Of a stretch of DNA of 24,344 nucleotides, positions 1-7,518 are shown in pieces; the stretch's first letter is position 1, and every line of letters starts with the position of its first letter. This stretch comes from DATKXU01 sp035528905 (GTDB taxonomy: Bacteria > Armatimonadota > UBA5829 > DTJY01), in assembly GCA_035528905.1 (NCBI GenBank), contig DATKXU010000084.1, positions 1-24,344 on the forward strand. Reading direction: 5' to 3'. The translations under genes were made by a program, and so were the position numbers. Below the pieces are notes generated by a model. The model worked only from the letters and a program-made list of their open reading frames with translations. It made no database searches and was not told the DNA's origin.

Positions 1-125
1 TCCGGTTTTTGTAGTTCTAAGAACCCAGTCTTAGAATGTCATCCAGTGCTCTTCAATTGCCATGAAGGCGTCGGGCTGCTTCAGGAAGTCGTGGGTATCC
101 TGAATTATCTCGAAGTGCTTTATCT
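1..125. repeat. terminal direct repeat, left copy (contig circular overlap)
   Basis: The first 125 bases are identical to the last 125 bases (24220-24344). The repeat lies inside the rubrerythrin-like gene and its 3' flank, so it is not a transposon end or an att site. An exact repeat sitting at both contig ends is what an assembler produces when a circular path is written linearly. The implied circle is 24,219 bp. Confidence 0.95.
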
Positions 126-570
126 CTTCATCCGAGAGAAATCGGTAAAGCTTTCGGGCAGTATCATCAGTGGCCTGCTCGGCGGCCGCCAGGTAGAAGT
201 CATGTCCCCAGCGCTCCATATCCATGGCGATTGCATAGACCTCGAGGCGAGGACGCCCCTTGGCGGCCGTTTCTGCAAACTCAGGTTGAAACCGCGCGAA
301 TATGCCCTTTATCTCCTGCTTCGCCTGATTCATGGTGATGGGGCGGCTGAGAATCGCCGGATCAAAGGCCCCGGACAGCGCAAGAGATCCAGCAAAAGCC
401 TTTATTGCCTCCATGTGCTTCACCTCCTGGCCGGCCAGGAAATCAAAGGTCGCCTTCGTTAAAGGGTCTTCTGCCTTGTCTTTGGCATCGCACAGAATCC
501 TGTAAGCCTCTTCCTCAAAGCGAAGAGCCGCCTCTACTACTCCCTTAGGATCGTCTGGGATTGCCACCAT
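31..570 (-). CDS. rubrerythrin-type ferritin-like diiron protein
   Basis: A 179-residue protein made of one four-helix ferritin-like domain. The expected diiron ligands are visible: an EEEAY helix at residues 19-23, the first ExxH (E49, H52), a MERWGHDFY helix near residue 118, and a second DEEIKH near residue 148. There is no C-terminal rubredoxin domain with CxxC knuckles, so this is a short rubrerythrin or erythrin-like form and not classical rubrerythrin. The family typically reduces peroxide or handles iron in the cytoplasm of anaerobes, but substrate cannot be told from sequence. The ATG at 570 is supported by a strong GAGGAG ribosome site 7 bases upstream. When the contig is closed, msrBA lies about 130 bp downstream on the same strand, which would pair two oxidative-stress genes. 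A 7-bp hairpin overlaps the stop codon but has no U-tract. Confidence 0.9.
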   Translation of the reverse strand: MVAIPDDPKGVVEAALRFEEEAYRILCDAKDKAEDPLTKATFDFLAGQEVKHMEAIKAFAGSLALSGAFDPAILSRPITMNQAKQEIKGIFARFQPEFAETAAKGRPRLEVYAIAMDMERWGHDFYLAAAEQATDDTARKLYRFLSDEEIKHFEIIQDTHDFLKQPDAFMAIEEHWMTF

Positions 571-961
571 GCTTCACTCCTCCTCGTTTCCAGCGATGTT
601 TTGTCTACCCCTGAGCCGATGCCAAGCCGCGGTCAGGTGGCAGAGCAGACCAAGCCCCTAGGTCCGTCGTGTCCGATGTGCAAGCCATCTATTCGCTGCA
701 TCTTGACAACTTCCTCCAACTTCTTGAACTTGGTCGGCGAAAGCCATGCAAGGGTGTGTGCCACTGCTTCCGTAATCGTGGACTTATCTGCATCGTTTAT
801 TGGCTCAGAACGAAGGTGCTGAACCTGCCAAAGCCCGTACGCTTTGATATCTTCCTTCGGTGAGTCTTTGCCGAGCCAGTCGTCCGACGGTCTGCACTCC
901 CGGCATTGCGCAACCGTTCCGATAAGGCAACTCAAACGGTGCTGGAACAGGCGGAGGTGCT
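571..961. other. gene-poor stretch between rubrerythrin and recombinase fragment
   Basis: About 390 bases with no confidently identifiable gene. It holds one minus-strand ORF (633-935) described separately. The coding frame of the recombinase cannot be followed upstream of 962 because of an in-frame TAA at 923-925. The recombinase catalytic domain is therefore missing here, not merely in another frame. The stretch is probably a scar of old insertion and deletion events. Confidence 0.5.
633..935 (-). CDS. hypothetical protein or gene fragment
   Basis: A 100-codon ORF with a TTG as first possible start and no good ribosome site. The C-terminal two thirds look protein-like, with balanced charges and amphipathic segments such as LSPTKFKKLEEVVKMQ. 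The N-terminal part is Cys/Arg-rich and less convincing. I do not recognise a family. It may be the 3' remnant of a gene whose 5' part was lost when the recombinase fragment at 962 arrived. The opposite strand also has short ORFs, so the call is uncertain. Confidence 0.25.
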   Translation of the reverse strand: MSCLIGTVAQCRECRPSDDWLGKDSPKEDIKAYGLWQVQHLRSEPINDADKSTITEAVAHTLAWLSPTKFKKLEEVVKMQRIDGLHIGHDGPRGLVCSAT

Positions 962-2257
962 GTGTGTGGACTGGGCGAGTTGAAGAAAGGCAGGCCGCTC
1001 ATCAAGTGCATCTGGCTGCCGGACGACAGAATTATCGGAGGGAAACCGGTTCACGAGTGGGCAAGGCATTGCCTGATCGAACTGGCGACTAAGGGAGCCA
1101 CCTTAGACGACTTGCGGGATTTCTGTAACGCCAATGGGGTACCTGCACCTCGCCAGCAATACTGGGGATCGACAACCTGGAACAGTCTTCTGCATCCGAA
1201 TTCGCTGCTTCAGTATGCAGGATATGGAGTATGGAACGTCCGTGGGAAGAAGCAGCGCTGGAATCCGCCTTTAGAGTGGGTTATTGTTCCGAATGCTCAG
1301 CCTGCGCTCATTTCGGAGGCAGAGGCCAGGTTGATCATTGAGAATCGAGGGGGAATCAGGAAGAAGTTTTTCCATACGTCCAACCGGGCCGTGAGTTCAA
1401 GATACTTGCTTAGCGGCGGGTTGTTTACTTGCGGACGATGCTGCGGGAATATGGTGGGTTTCGAGCGGACGAAAGAGGGGCGATATTACGTCTGCAATAG
1501 TGTTCCCAACCGAAGGGGACTTGGCTGTGGGCATGGGGTATATGTCCGGCAAGGCGATATTGAGCGAGAAGTATTCATGGGGCTGAGTGACTTGCTAGAC
1601 ACCTGTACGGATCGCAATGGTTTCGTTCGGCACGTAAACTCAGAGTTGAAGCAAATCTGGGAGAGATCCCATGGGTATGACCCGGACGCTTCTCAGAAGC
1701 TCCAGGAAGTGGAAGCCAAGATTGGCAATATACGGAAGTCCATTGAGGATGGGCTGGCGGACACGACCTGGGCGAACAGCCGCTTGCGGGAACTCTCAGC
1801 CGAACGGTATGGGCTGATTTTGGCGAGTCAGGCGTTGGGCCAGCCTCCTCAGATGGACCTCGACACGGCGATGGCTTACCGGCGTGATATGGAGAGGTTG
1901 GTTGCACAGGGCACGAACGGGGAAAAGAAGAGGCTGTTGACGGCTTGGATAGAACAAATAAAACTGGCTCCGGAAGCTCTCGAAGTCGAAATCCAATACA
2001 AGGTACCCGAAGCCATTGGTGCATTGAGTGGGAGCGGGGGCGCGTTTCGCAGCTATTCACGACGCGCTGGCTATGTGGCTGATCAGGCGGTATCGGCTGG
2101 CGAGGAATGGGAGGCATTGGACGTGGAAGGGTTTAGGGTCGATATCTGCTGTCCCTTGACCCATGAGCGGCGGCCTATCCAGCGCTTGCGTACCGGATAT
2201 GCCAGCGGAGCTTCTTGGAGGACACGTCGCGGTCGTGCTCTTGCACACCGGGCATGA
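962..2257 (+). pseudogene. large serine recombinase lacking the N-terminal catalytic domain
   Basis: This 431-codon ORF matches the middle and C-terminal parts of large serine recombinases. Residues ~5-110 resemble the 'recombinase' DNA-binding domain, including a GATLDDLRDFCNANGVPAPR segment. A zinc-ribbon follows, with CxxC in LFTCGRCCGN (~residue 157) and further Cys in YYVCNS and GCGHG (~180-195). Residues ~235-300 look coiled-coil. The tail contains GTNGEKKRLLTAWIEQIKLAPE, typical of the extreme C-terminal region. The ~140-residue resolvase catalytic domain with its nucleophilic Ser is absent, and an in-frame TAA at 923 blocks any extension. A GGAGG lies 4 bases before the GTG at 962, so the fragment may still be translated. 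On its own it could bind DNA but not cut it. It is convergent with carB. A second recombinase tail lies at 21679. Confidence 0.75.
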
Positions 2258-2293
2258 TTCAGAAGTACCTGCTGCCTCCTCCAGCTGCGTACA

Positions 2294-5200
2294 TCATACC
2301 GCGTCAGGTGTTATCCGGCCCATGCTCCCGAGGATCTTGATGCTGCTATGGTACTCACTTAGAGATTTCACCGCAGCAAGCTGCCCTCGCGCCGCTCTTA
2401 TGCTTTCCGCAGCGGCAGCGGCGGCGGCAGCCGTCGTCACATACGGAACCTTGTATCTGATCGCAGCCTTTCGGATGTAACTGTCGTCATAGAAGCTTTC
2501 CTTACCCCGTGGCGTGTTGATCAGCAGTCCAACCTCGCCACTATGCAAAGCGTCAACCATGTTCGGACTTCCTTCAAGCAGTTTCCTGATAGTTGCGGCA
2601 TGAATCCCGTGCTCCGCTAGGAATTGCGCCGTACCCGATGTAGCGACGATCCTGAACCCCATATCAACCAGCTTCTTCACCGTCGCGAGAATGTTTTCTT
2701 TATCCCGGTCAGCCACCGTCACCAACACTGTTCCCTCGCTCGGAAGAGCGAACCCGACAGCCGTCTGCGCCTTGTAGAAGGCCAGGCCGAATGAATCCGC
2801 GATGCCCAGCGCCTCTCCAGTAGAGTGCATCTCAGGCCCGAGCCTTGGATCAACTTCTCTAAACATATGGAAGGGGAATACCGCCTCTTTCACTCCGTAG
2901 TGGCGATACTCGCGCGGACGTAGATCCAAGTCGCGCAGTTTGGTTCCCAATATCACCTGCGTGGCGATTTTTGCCATGGGCACGCCCGTGACTTTGGACA
3001 CGATAGGCACGGTTCGAGAACCCCGCGGATTGGCCTCCAGTACGAACACCTTGTCGTCGGCAATGGCGTACTGCATGTTCATCAACCCGATTACCTTCAA
3101 TTCAACGGCAATCCGCCTCGTATACTCGGCAATAGTATCCACGTGCTTCTGAGGAATAGTGACCGGTGGAATCACGCACGCGCTGTCCCCTGAATGGACG
3201 CCGGCCAGCTCAATGTGCTCCATTATTGACGGAACGAAAGCCTCCTCGCCATCCGAGATGGCATCGGCTTCCGCTTCGATTGCATCTTCCAGGAACTTGT
3301 CTATAAGAATAGGGTGGGCGGGAGAAATCTCCACCGCTGCGCCGACGTATTTGATCAGCATTTCCTCATCATAGATAACTTCCATGCCTCGACCGCCGAG
3401 CACGTAGGACGGGCGCACCATCAGGGGATAACCTATTCTCCCGGCGATCTCCAGAGCTCCCTCAAGCGAGTTGGCTGTCCCGTGTTCAGGCTGGGGTATA
3501 TTCAGTTCATTCATCGTCTCCGCGAACCGCTCGCGATCTTCGGCGAGGTCTATGCTCTGCTGAGAGGTGCCTAAGATGTTTACGCCCGCTGCCGACAGGT
3601 CTGATGCCAGGTTGAGAGGAGTCTGGCCGCCGAATTGCACGATCACGCCTTCCGGCTGCTCGACGTCCACCACATTCAGCACATCTTCCAGCGTCAGCGG
3701 CTCGAAGTATAGCTTGTCGGATGTATCGAAGTCCGTGCTGACGGTCTCCGGGTTGTTGTTGATAATGATTGATTCGTAGCCCGCCTCGCGAAGCGCCCAA
3801 ACCGAATGCACGCTGCAGTAGTCAAACTCTATGCCCTGCCCGATGCGAATCGGTCCGGAGCCGAGGACGATTGCTTTCTTCCGAGACGCAGAGCAGGAAT
3901 CCGCAGCGGGCGTAAAGCCTTCCGCCTCGTCCTCGTCTTCGTAAGAGGAATAGAAGTACGGCGTCTGGGCCTCGAATTCCGCGGCGCAGGTGTCCACCAT
4001 CTTGTAAGTGGGCATGATGCCGAGCGACTTCCGAAGCTCTCGAACTTGCCCCTCGCTGACGCCGATCAGTTCCGCGATCAGCCTGTCCGGGAAACCGAGC
4101 CTCTTCGCGTCTCGAAGCAATTCCACAGGAGGAGATTCGAACGTGCTGTGTGGCACTGGGGCGCAAACGAGTTGCCGCAATTCGGGCGCGGCATCCTTGA
4201 CCTCCGACTCCATAGCAACGATCCGCTCAATCCCTCGAATGAACCAGGCATCTATGTCGGAGAGCTCCGCAATCTCGTCCATGCTGACGCCCTTCCGAAG
4301 CGCTTCCGCAATTGCAAAAAGCCGCTCGTCGTTCGGAACGGCGATCTTCTCCCTCAGGTCTGTCATGCTCCACTTGCTTGCCTTCTTGTGGTCGAGGCTG
4401 TATGCGCCCGCCTCCATCGAGCGGACCGCTTTCATCAGCGCGGCTTCGAAACTTCGGTCTATAGCCATCACCTCGCCGGTGGACTTCATTTGTGTTCCTA
4501 TGGTGCGATCAGACCCGACAAACTTATCGAAGGGCCATCTGGGGATCTTGACGACACAGTAATCGAGAGCCGGCTCAAAGCAAGCCAGGGTTTTCTTCGT
4601 TACAGCGTTTGGAATCTCGTCGAGGGTGAGCCCGACTGCAATCTTAACGGATACGCGCGCAATGGGATACCCAGTGGCCTTCGACGCGAGCGCCGATGAC
4701 CTGCTGACTCTCGGGTTTACCTCGATGACATAGTATTCGAAGCTGTTCGGATCCAGGGCCAGTTGAACATTGCACCCGCCTTCGATCCCCAGGGCGCGAA
4801 TGATCTTCAGGGATGCGCTCCGAAGCAACTGATACTCTTTGTCAGACAGCGTCTGGCTCGGCGCGACGACGATGGAATCGCCGGTGTGTACTCCCATCGG
4901 GTCGAGGTTCTCCATGTTGCAGACGACGATGCAGTTGTCCGCGCCGTCACGCATCACCTCGTACTCTATTTCCTTCCAGCCGAGAAGGCACTGTTCGACG
5001 AGAACCTGGTGGCGCATGGAAAGATTCATACCCCGGCTGCAGATGTCCGTGAGTTCCGCCACATTATGGGCAATCCCGCCGCCTGTGCCGCCCAGCGTGT
5101 ATGCCGGCCGCACAATCAGAGGATACGAGGCTGTCTTGGCGATTTCATGAAGCTGCTCCTCGGACTCGATGATCCAGCTTTCGGGCACCGGCTCGCCGAT

Positions 5201-5614
5201 CTCCCTCATGAGCCGCCTGAAAAGCTCACGGTCCTCGGCCTCTTGTATCGCCTTGAGAGGTGTCCCGAGCATTTCGACACCGTATTCGTTCAGGATTCCT
5301 CTTGTGGCTAGCTCCGCGGCCAGATTGAGGCCGGTCTGGCCGCCCAGCGTCGGAAGCAGGCCGTCGGGACGTTCCTTCGCTACGATCTTCGAGGCGAACT
5401 CAAAGGTCAGGGGCTCAACGTAGACTGTATCGGCGGTTTCCGTGTCGGTCATGATCGTCGCCGGGTTGGAGTTAATCAATGCGACTTCTATGCCTTCCTC
5501 GCGGAGTGCCTTGCATGCCTGGGTGCCCGCATAGTCGAACTCAGCCGCCTGCCCGATTACGATCGGCCCGCTGCCGATAACCATAACCTTCTTGATGTCG
5601 CTTCGTCGTGGCAT
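2294..5614 (-). CDS. carB: carbamoyl-phosphate synthase large subunit
   Basis: A 1106-residue protein with the two homologous ATP-grasp halves of CarB. Both N-terminal signatures are seen, GSGPIVIGQAAEFDYAG at ~residues 14-30 and GSGPIRIGQGIEFDYCS at ~585-600. Each half has its glycine-rich loop (GGTGGGIAHN and GGRGMEVIYD). The MGS-like allosteric domain spans ~960-1080. The enzyme uses ammonia passed from CarA, bicarbonate and 2 ATP to make carbamoyl phosphate for pyrimidines and arginine. The protein is ~30 residues longer than usual: an acidic insert follows SSYEDEDEAEG before the second half, and the C-terminus carries an alanine run and a tail. carB is downstream of carA, 136 bp away, on the same strand. 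A GGAG lies 4 bases before the ATG. The 3' end converges with the recombinase fragment. Confidence 0.98.
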   Translation of the reverse strand: MPRRSDIKKVMVIGSGPIVIGQAAEFDYAGTQACKALREEGIEVALINSNPATIMTDTETADTVYVEPLTFEFASKIVAKERPDGLLPTLGGQTGLNLAAELATRGILNEYGVEMLGTPLKAIQEAEDRELFRRLMREIGEPVPESWIIESEEQLHEIAKTASYPLIVRPAYTLGGTGGGIAHNVAELTDICSRGMNLSMRHQVLVEQCLLGWKEIEYEVMRDGADNCIVVCNMENLDPMGVHTGDSIVVAPSQTLSDKEYQLLRSASLKIIRALGIEGGCNVQLALDPNSFEYYVIEVNPRVSRSSALASKATGYPIARVSVKIAVGLTLDEIPNAVTKKTLACFEPALDYCVVKIPRWPFDKFVGSDRTIGTQMKSTGEVMAIDRSFEAALMKAVRSMEAGAYSLDHKKASKWSMTDLREKIAVPNDERLFAIAEALRKGVSMDEIAELSDIDAWFIRGIERIVAMESEVKDAAPELRQLVCAPVPHSTFESPPVELLRDAKRLGFPDRLIAELIGVSEGQVRELRKSLGIMPTYKMVDTCAAEFEAQTPYFYSSYEDEDEAEGFTPAADSCSASRKKAIVLGSGPIRIGQGIEFDYCSVHSVWALREAGYESIIINNNPETVSTDFDTSDKLYFEPLTLEDVLNVVDVEQPEGVIVQFGGQTPLNLASDLSAAGVNILGTSQQSIDLAEDRERFAETMNELNIPQPEHGTANSLEGALEIAGRIGYPLMVRPSYVLGGRGMEVIYDEEMLIKYVGAAVEISPAHPILIDKFLEDAIEAEADAISDGEEAFVPSIMEHIELAGVHSGDSACVIPPVTIPQKHVDTIAEYTRRIAVELKVIGLMNMQYAIADDKVFVLEANPRGSRTVPIVSKVTGVPMAKIATQVILGTKLRDLDLRPREYRHYGVKEAVFPFHMFREVDPRLGPEMHSTGEALGIADSFGLAFYKAQTAVGFALPSEGTVLVTVADRDKENILATVKKLVDMGFRIVATSGTAQFLAEHGIHAATIRKLLEGSPNMVDALHSGEVGLLINTPRGKESFYDDSYIRKAAIRYKVPYVTTAAAAAAAAESIRAARGQLAAVKSLSEYHSSIKILGSMGRITPDAV

Positions 5615-5750
5615 CTCGCTCCGACCGTCCTTCTTGGATTGCTTTAGTGCATCCGCGCACAGACTTTGAGCGAGTCCACGCCGACCGCAAAGTCCTGGTT
5701 TTCGAAACTATAGGTGCTGCGTCATTGCATGCCGCCGGCCTCTGTCTCGG

Positions 5751-6839
5751 CTAAATTCGCATTGACTCCAGAAACCGACTGAACAGGTACGAGCTATCCC
5801 GCGGGCCTGGCGAAGCCTCCGGGTGGTACTGGATTGAGAAAATCGGCAGCTCCTTATGGCAAAGCCCCTCAACCGTCCCGTCATTCAGATTGATCTGTGA
5901 TACCTCGGCACCCGATCCCTTCAAGCCGTCGGGATCCACCGCATAGCCGTGGTTTTGGGATGTGATGTATACCCGCCCCGTGAAAAGGTCTTTCACAGGA
6001 TGGTTGCCTCCGCGGTGGCCGAACTTCAGCTTGAACGTGCTGCTGCCGAACGCGCGCCCGAGGAGTTGGTGCCCCAGGCAGATTCCCATGATAGGCTTCC
6101 TGCCGATCAGGACCTTCACCGTATCGAGTACGTAATCGAGCAAAGCTGGATCGCCGGGACCTGGCGATATGACTACGCCATCCGGGTTCTGATCCAGAAT
6201 TCCCTCAGCAGACGCATCGCAAGGGTATACAGTCACCCGGCATCCGAGGTCGGCCAGGCTGCGCATGATGTTGTACTTTACCCCGAGATCAATGAGCGCA
6301 AGGTTGTACTTACACTCGGTGGAGTCAAGTCCGCTTTGCCATACGTAGGGCGCCCGCGTTGAGACCCGCTTCACGAAGTCTATGTTGCCATAATCCGGAG
6401 ACTGGGCAATCTTCTGGAGCAGCTCGGCCGGCGTCGCCTTGGACGATATCGCACCCATCATAACGCCCCGAGCGCGCAAGTGCTTTGTAAGGGCGCGCGT
6501 GTCCACACCCTGGATGCCGACCACACGATGGCCGCGGAGGAAGTCGCCCAGCGTCCCGGTTGACCGCCAGTTGTTCGGCTTCTCGCATAGCTGTTTGACA
6601 ATGAAACCTGCCGCCTGAACGCGCTTCGATTCAAAGTCTTCGGCTGCCACCCCATAATTCCCGATCAAAGGATAAGTCAGCGCGAGAAGCTGGCCGGCGA
6701 AGGAGGGGTCGGTGAGCATCTCCTGGTAGCCGGTCATGCAAGTACTGAACACGGCTTCACCCACCGCCGTTCCTTCCGCGCCGATGGACGTTCCTGTGTA
6801 GACAATGCCGTCTTCGAGTACCAGGATTGCTTTCTTCAA
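5751..6839 (-). CDS. carA: carbamoyl-phosphate synthase small (glutaminase) subunit
   Basis: CarA hydrolyses glutamine and channels ammonia to CarB. The N-terminal CarA domain begins KKAILVLEDG. The class I amidotransferase domain shows the nucleophile in GICLGHQLLG (~Cys254) and the His/Glu pair in SIQYHPEASPGP near the C-terminus. I choose the TTG at 6839 (362 residues) over the ATG at 6878. A GGAG lies 7 bases upstream of the TTG, and the protein then starts like other CarA proteins. The ATG has no ribosome site and lies only 5 bases beyond the U-tract of a terminator hairpin. carA is the first gene of carA-carB and is divergent from the glutamate synthase operon. The structured leader in front suggests transcription attenuation, perhaps by pyrimidines, arginine or glutamine, though the signal is not visible. 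Confidence 0.97.
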   Translation of the reverse strand: MKKAILVLEDGIVYTGTSIGAEGTAVGEAVFSTCMTGYQEMLTDPSFAGQLLALTYPLIGNYGVAAEDFESKRVQAAGFIVKQLCEKPNNWRSTGTLGDFLRGHRVVGIQGVDTRALTKHLRARGVMMGAISSKATPAELLQKIAQSPDYGNIDFVKRVSTRAPYVWQSGLDSTECKYNLALIDLGVKYNIMRSLADLGCRVTVYPCDASAEGILDQNPDGVVISPGPGDPALLDYVLDTVKVLIGRKPIMGICLGHQLLGRAFGSSTFKLKFGHRGGNHPVKDLFTGRVYITSQNHGYAVDPDGLKGSGAEVSQINLNDGTVEGLCHKELPIFSIQYHPEASPGPRDSSYLFSRFLESMRI

Positions 6840-7027
6840 ACGACTGCTCCATACATCAGCTTGGGCCGTCCGCCCCATTTAACAAAAAGGCTCTTCCAAC
6901 TCCGCTGAGTCGAAAGAGCCTTTTACTCGGCAAAACATGCGATAAGCGCTCCCGTCTGCAGCGGGCTGCGCATCTTTGCACCCTGTGAGCGCTTCGTCGC
7001 ACGCGGTTGTCACATCTTTGTAGGTTG
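6840..7027 (-). ncRNA. structured carA 5' leader (candidate attenuator or riboswitch)
   Basis: This is the predicted untranslated leader between the carA promoter and the TTG start, about 190 nt. On the RNA strand GGCAA at its 5' end can pair with UUGCC just before the terminator (7025-7029 with 6929-6933), closing a ~100-nt domain. Inside it an 8-bp perfect stem forms (6944-6951 with 6987-6994), with a smaller GGGTGC/GCA-CCC helix nested within. The octamer CATCTTTG occurs twice (6971-6978 and 7013-7020, plus-strand sense). The domain is followed directly by an intrinsic terminator. I see neither a T-box (AGGGUGGNACCGCG) nor a PyrR loop consensus. The alternative is a free-standing small RNA that ends at the terminator. 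Confidence 0.5.
6884..6924 (-). terminator. intrinsic terminator in carA leader
   Basis: Reading the minus strand, an 11-bp perfect stem (6914-6924 with 6885-6895, core GGCTCTT/AAGAGCC) encloses an 18-nt loop. The 3' arm runs into a five-T tract. It lies downstream of a good promoter and upstream of carA with no gene between, the position of an attenuator. Confidence 0.8.
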
Positions 7028-7032
7028 CCTTC

Positions 7033-7061
7033 AGGATACTCGGTTCGCCGATTTTTGTCAA
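7033..7061 (-). promoter_or_regulatory. sigma70-type promoter for carA-carB
   Basis: On the minus strand: -35 TTGACA (7061-7056), 17-bp spacer, -10 TATCCT (7038-7033). The -35 is perfect and the -10 matches 4 of 6. Predicted transcription start is near 7027. Confidence 0.75.
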
Positions 7062-7103
7062 GCGAAAGTTGCCCTCTAAACAGTTCACGTTCCTTGATAG
7101 TAA

Positions 7104-7183
7104 TGTCATGCTGAGTCGCGAGAATCTGGACGAGGCATCTCATTCGCAGCGTGGGAGATTCTTCGCTACCACTCAGAATGACA
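7104..7183. repeat. 80-bp imperfect palindromic interspersed element
   Basis: The ends TGTCATGCTGAGT (7104-7116) and ACTCAGAATGACA (7171-7183) are inverted repeats matching at 12 of 13 positions. An inner pair, GAGAATCT and AGATTCTTCGC, continues the palindrome. The layout (GTCATTCTGAG outer arm, GAAGAATCT inner arm) is a type I recall from intergenic interspersed repeats in several environmental bacteria. Only this one copy is in the window. It separates the two divergent promoters and might act as a boundary or bidirectional hairpin. Confidence 0.6.
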
Positions 7184-7235
7184 AAGGTTGGTTTTCTACT
7201 ATCGACAATCGTGAATTACAAATAGGAAAAATTGC

Positions 7236-7264
7236 TTGACAAACCACGCCACACGTGGTAATAT
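7236..7264 (+). promoter_or_regulatory. sigma70-type promoter for the glutamate synthase operon
   Basis: -35 TTGACA (7236-7241), 17-bp spacer, -10 TAATAT (7259-7264). This is close to a perfect consensus and should be strong unless repressed. Predicted start is near 7271, about 250 bp before the first ATG. A weak GlnR-like pair (ATTAC 7215-7219 and GAAAA 7226-7230, 11-bp phase) lies just upstream but does not share the geometry of the two strong sites elsewhere. Confidence 0.85.
7244..7258. promoter_or_regulatory. palindromic operator inside the promoter spacer
   Basis: CCACG (7244-7248) and CGTGG (7254-7258) form a perfect inverted repeat with a 5-bp centre. It fills the spacer between -35 and -10 and touches the -10. 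A dimeric protein bound here would block RNA polymerase, so a repressor is the natural reading. MerR-type activators also bind spacers, but their promoters normally have 19-20 bp spacers, not 17. Confidence 0.55.
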
Positions 7265-7342
7265 TCAATTACTAGCTTAGGCGATCCCGTTCCAAGGCTG
7301 GATCGGCGATCGCATTCCACTGCGGGATATGCACATTGCTGT

Positions 7343-7388
7343 GGACGTTGAAGTACCGAGACAGTACTTCCGCGTCCATTTTGTTTTT
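7343..7388 (+). terminator. leader terminator 1
   Basis: A 14-bp stem (7343-7356 with 7364-7377, one mismatch and one G-U pair) with a 7-nt loop, followed by the T-rich run ATTTTGTTTTT. It lies ~75 nt after the predicted start. It is either an attenuator or the end of a ~115-nt small RNA. Confidence 0.8.
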
Positions 7389-7446
7389 GGGGACGCATAG
7401 TCAGGTATAAGCATCATCCGCAGCAGGATGACGGCGGACGGAACAT

Positions 7447-7500
7447 GGGCGTTCATCACGGAGGCCAAGAAGTGCCTCAAGGTGGACGCCCTTTTTGTCT
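7447..7500 (+). terminator. leader terminator 2, just before the ferredoxin gene
   Basis: An 11-bp outer stem (7447-7457 with 7481-7491, two G-U pairs) stacks on an inner GAGGC/GCCTC stem. It is followed by TTTTTGTCTTT. It ends only a few bases before the ribosome site (GGAG 7505-7508) of the first structural gene. Confidence 0.75.
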
Positions 7501-7518
7501 TTCTGGAGCAGTTCGGCC

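Larger units (their letters stand above)
7271..7518 (+). other. structured 5' leader of the glutamate synthase operon
   Basis: About 250 nt with no conserved gene. In order: a possible closing stem ATCCCG/CGGGAT (~7285-7326) around a GATC-rich hairpin; a first intrinsic terminator (7343-7388); a 6-bp hairpin TCATCC/GGATGA (7414-7431); and a second intrinsic terminator (7447-7496). A 23-codon ORF (ATG 7329 to TAG 7400) runs through terminator 1, and a longer one (ATG 7428) runs through terminator 2. Ribosomes on them could in principle open the hairpins, but neither has a convincing ribosome site. I do not recognise a glutamine riboswitch or another known class. Confidence 0.5.

Noticed and set aside
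14..37. Hairpin TTCTAAG/CTTAGAA at the end of the rubrerythrin-like gene, first read as a terminator
   Set aside because: The stem overlaps the stop codon and is AT-rich. The minus-strand transcript continues with an A-rich stretch and not a U-tract.
2400..2445. GC-rich triplet run near the carB 3' end as a repeat element
   Set aside because: It encodes an alanine run in the CarB C-terminus, where many CarB proteins have an Ala-rich helix; a simple codon repeat explains it.
7033..7061. Possibility that the transcript from this promoter is a 4.5S, 6S or tmRNA gene
   Set aside because: None of the conserved segments of those RNAs is visible; leader of carA is the simpler reading, with an unknown small RNA as the alternative.
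6879..7109. 76-codon minus-strand ORF across the carA leader as a gene
   Set aside because: It spans the promoter, the structured leader and the terminator, ends by chance at a TAA touching the carA upstream ATG, and has no protein-like pattern.
7215..7241. ATTAC, GAAAA and TGACA at 11-bp steps before the glt promoter as a third GlnR-type site
   Set aside because: Half-sites are degenerate, the last one merges with the perfect -35, and the distance to the -10 does not match the two strong sites. Kept only as a remark.
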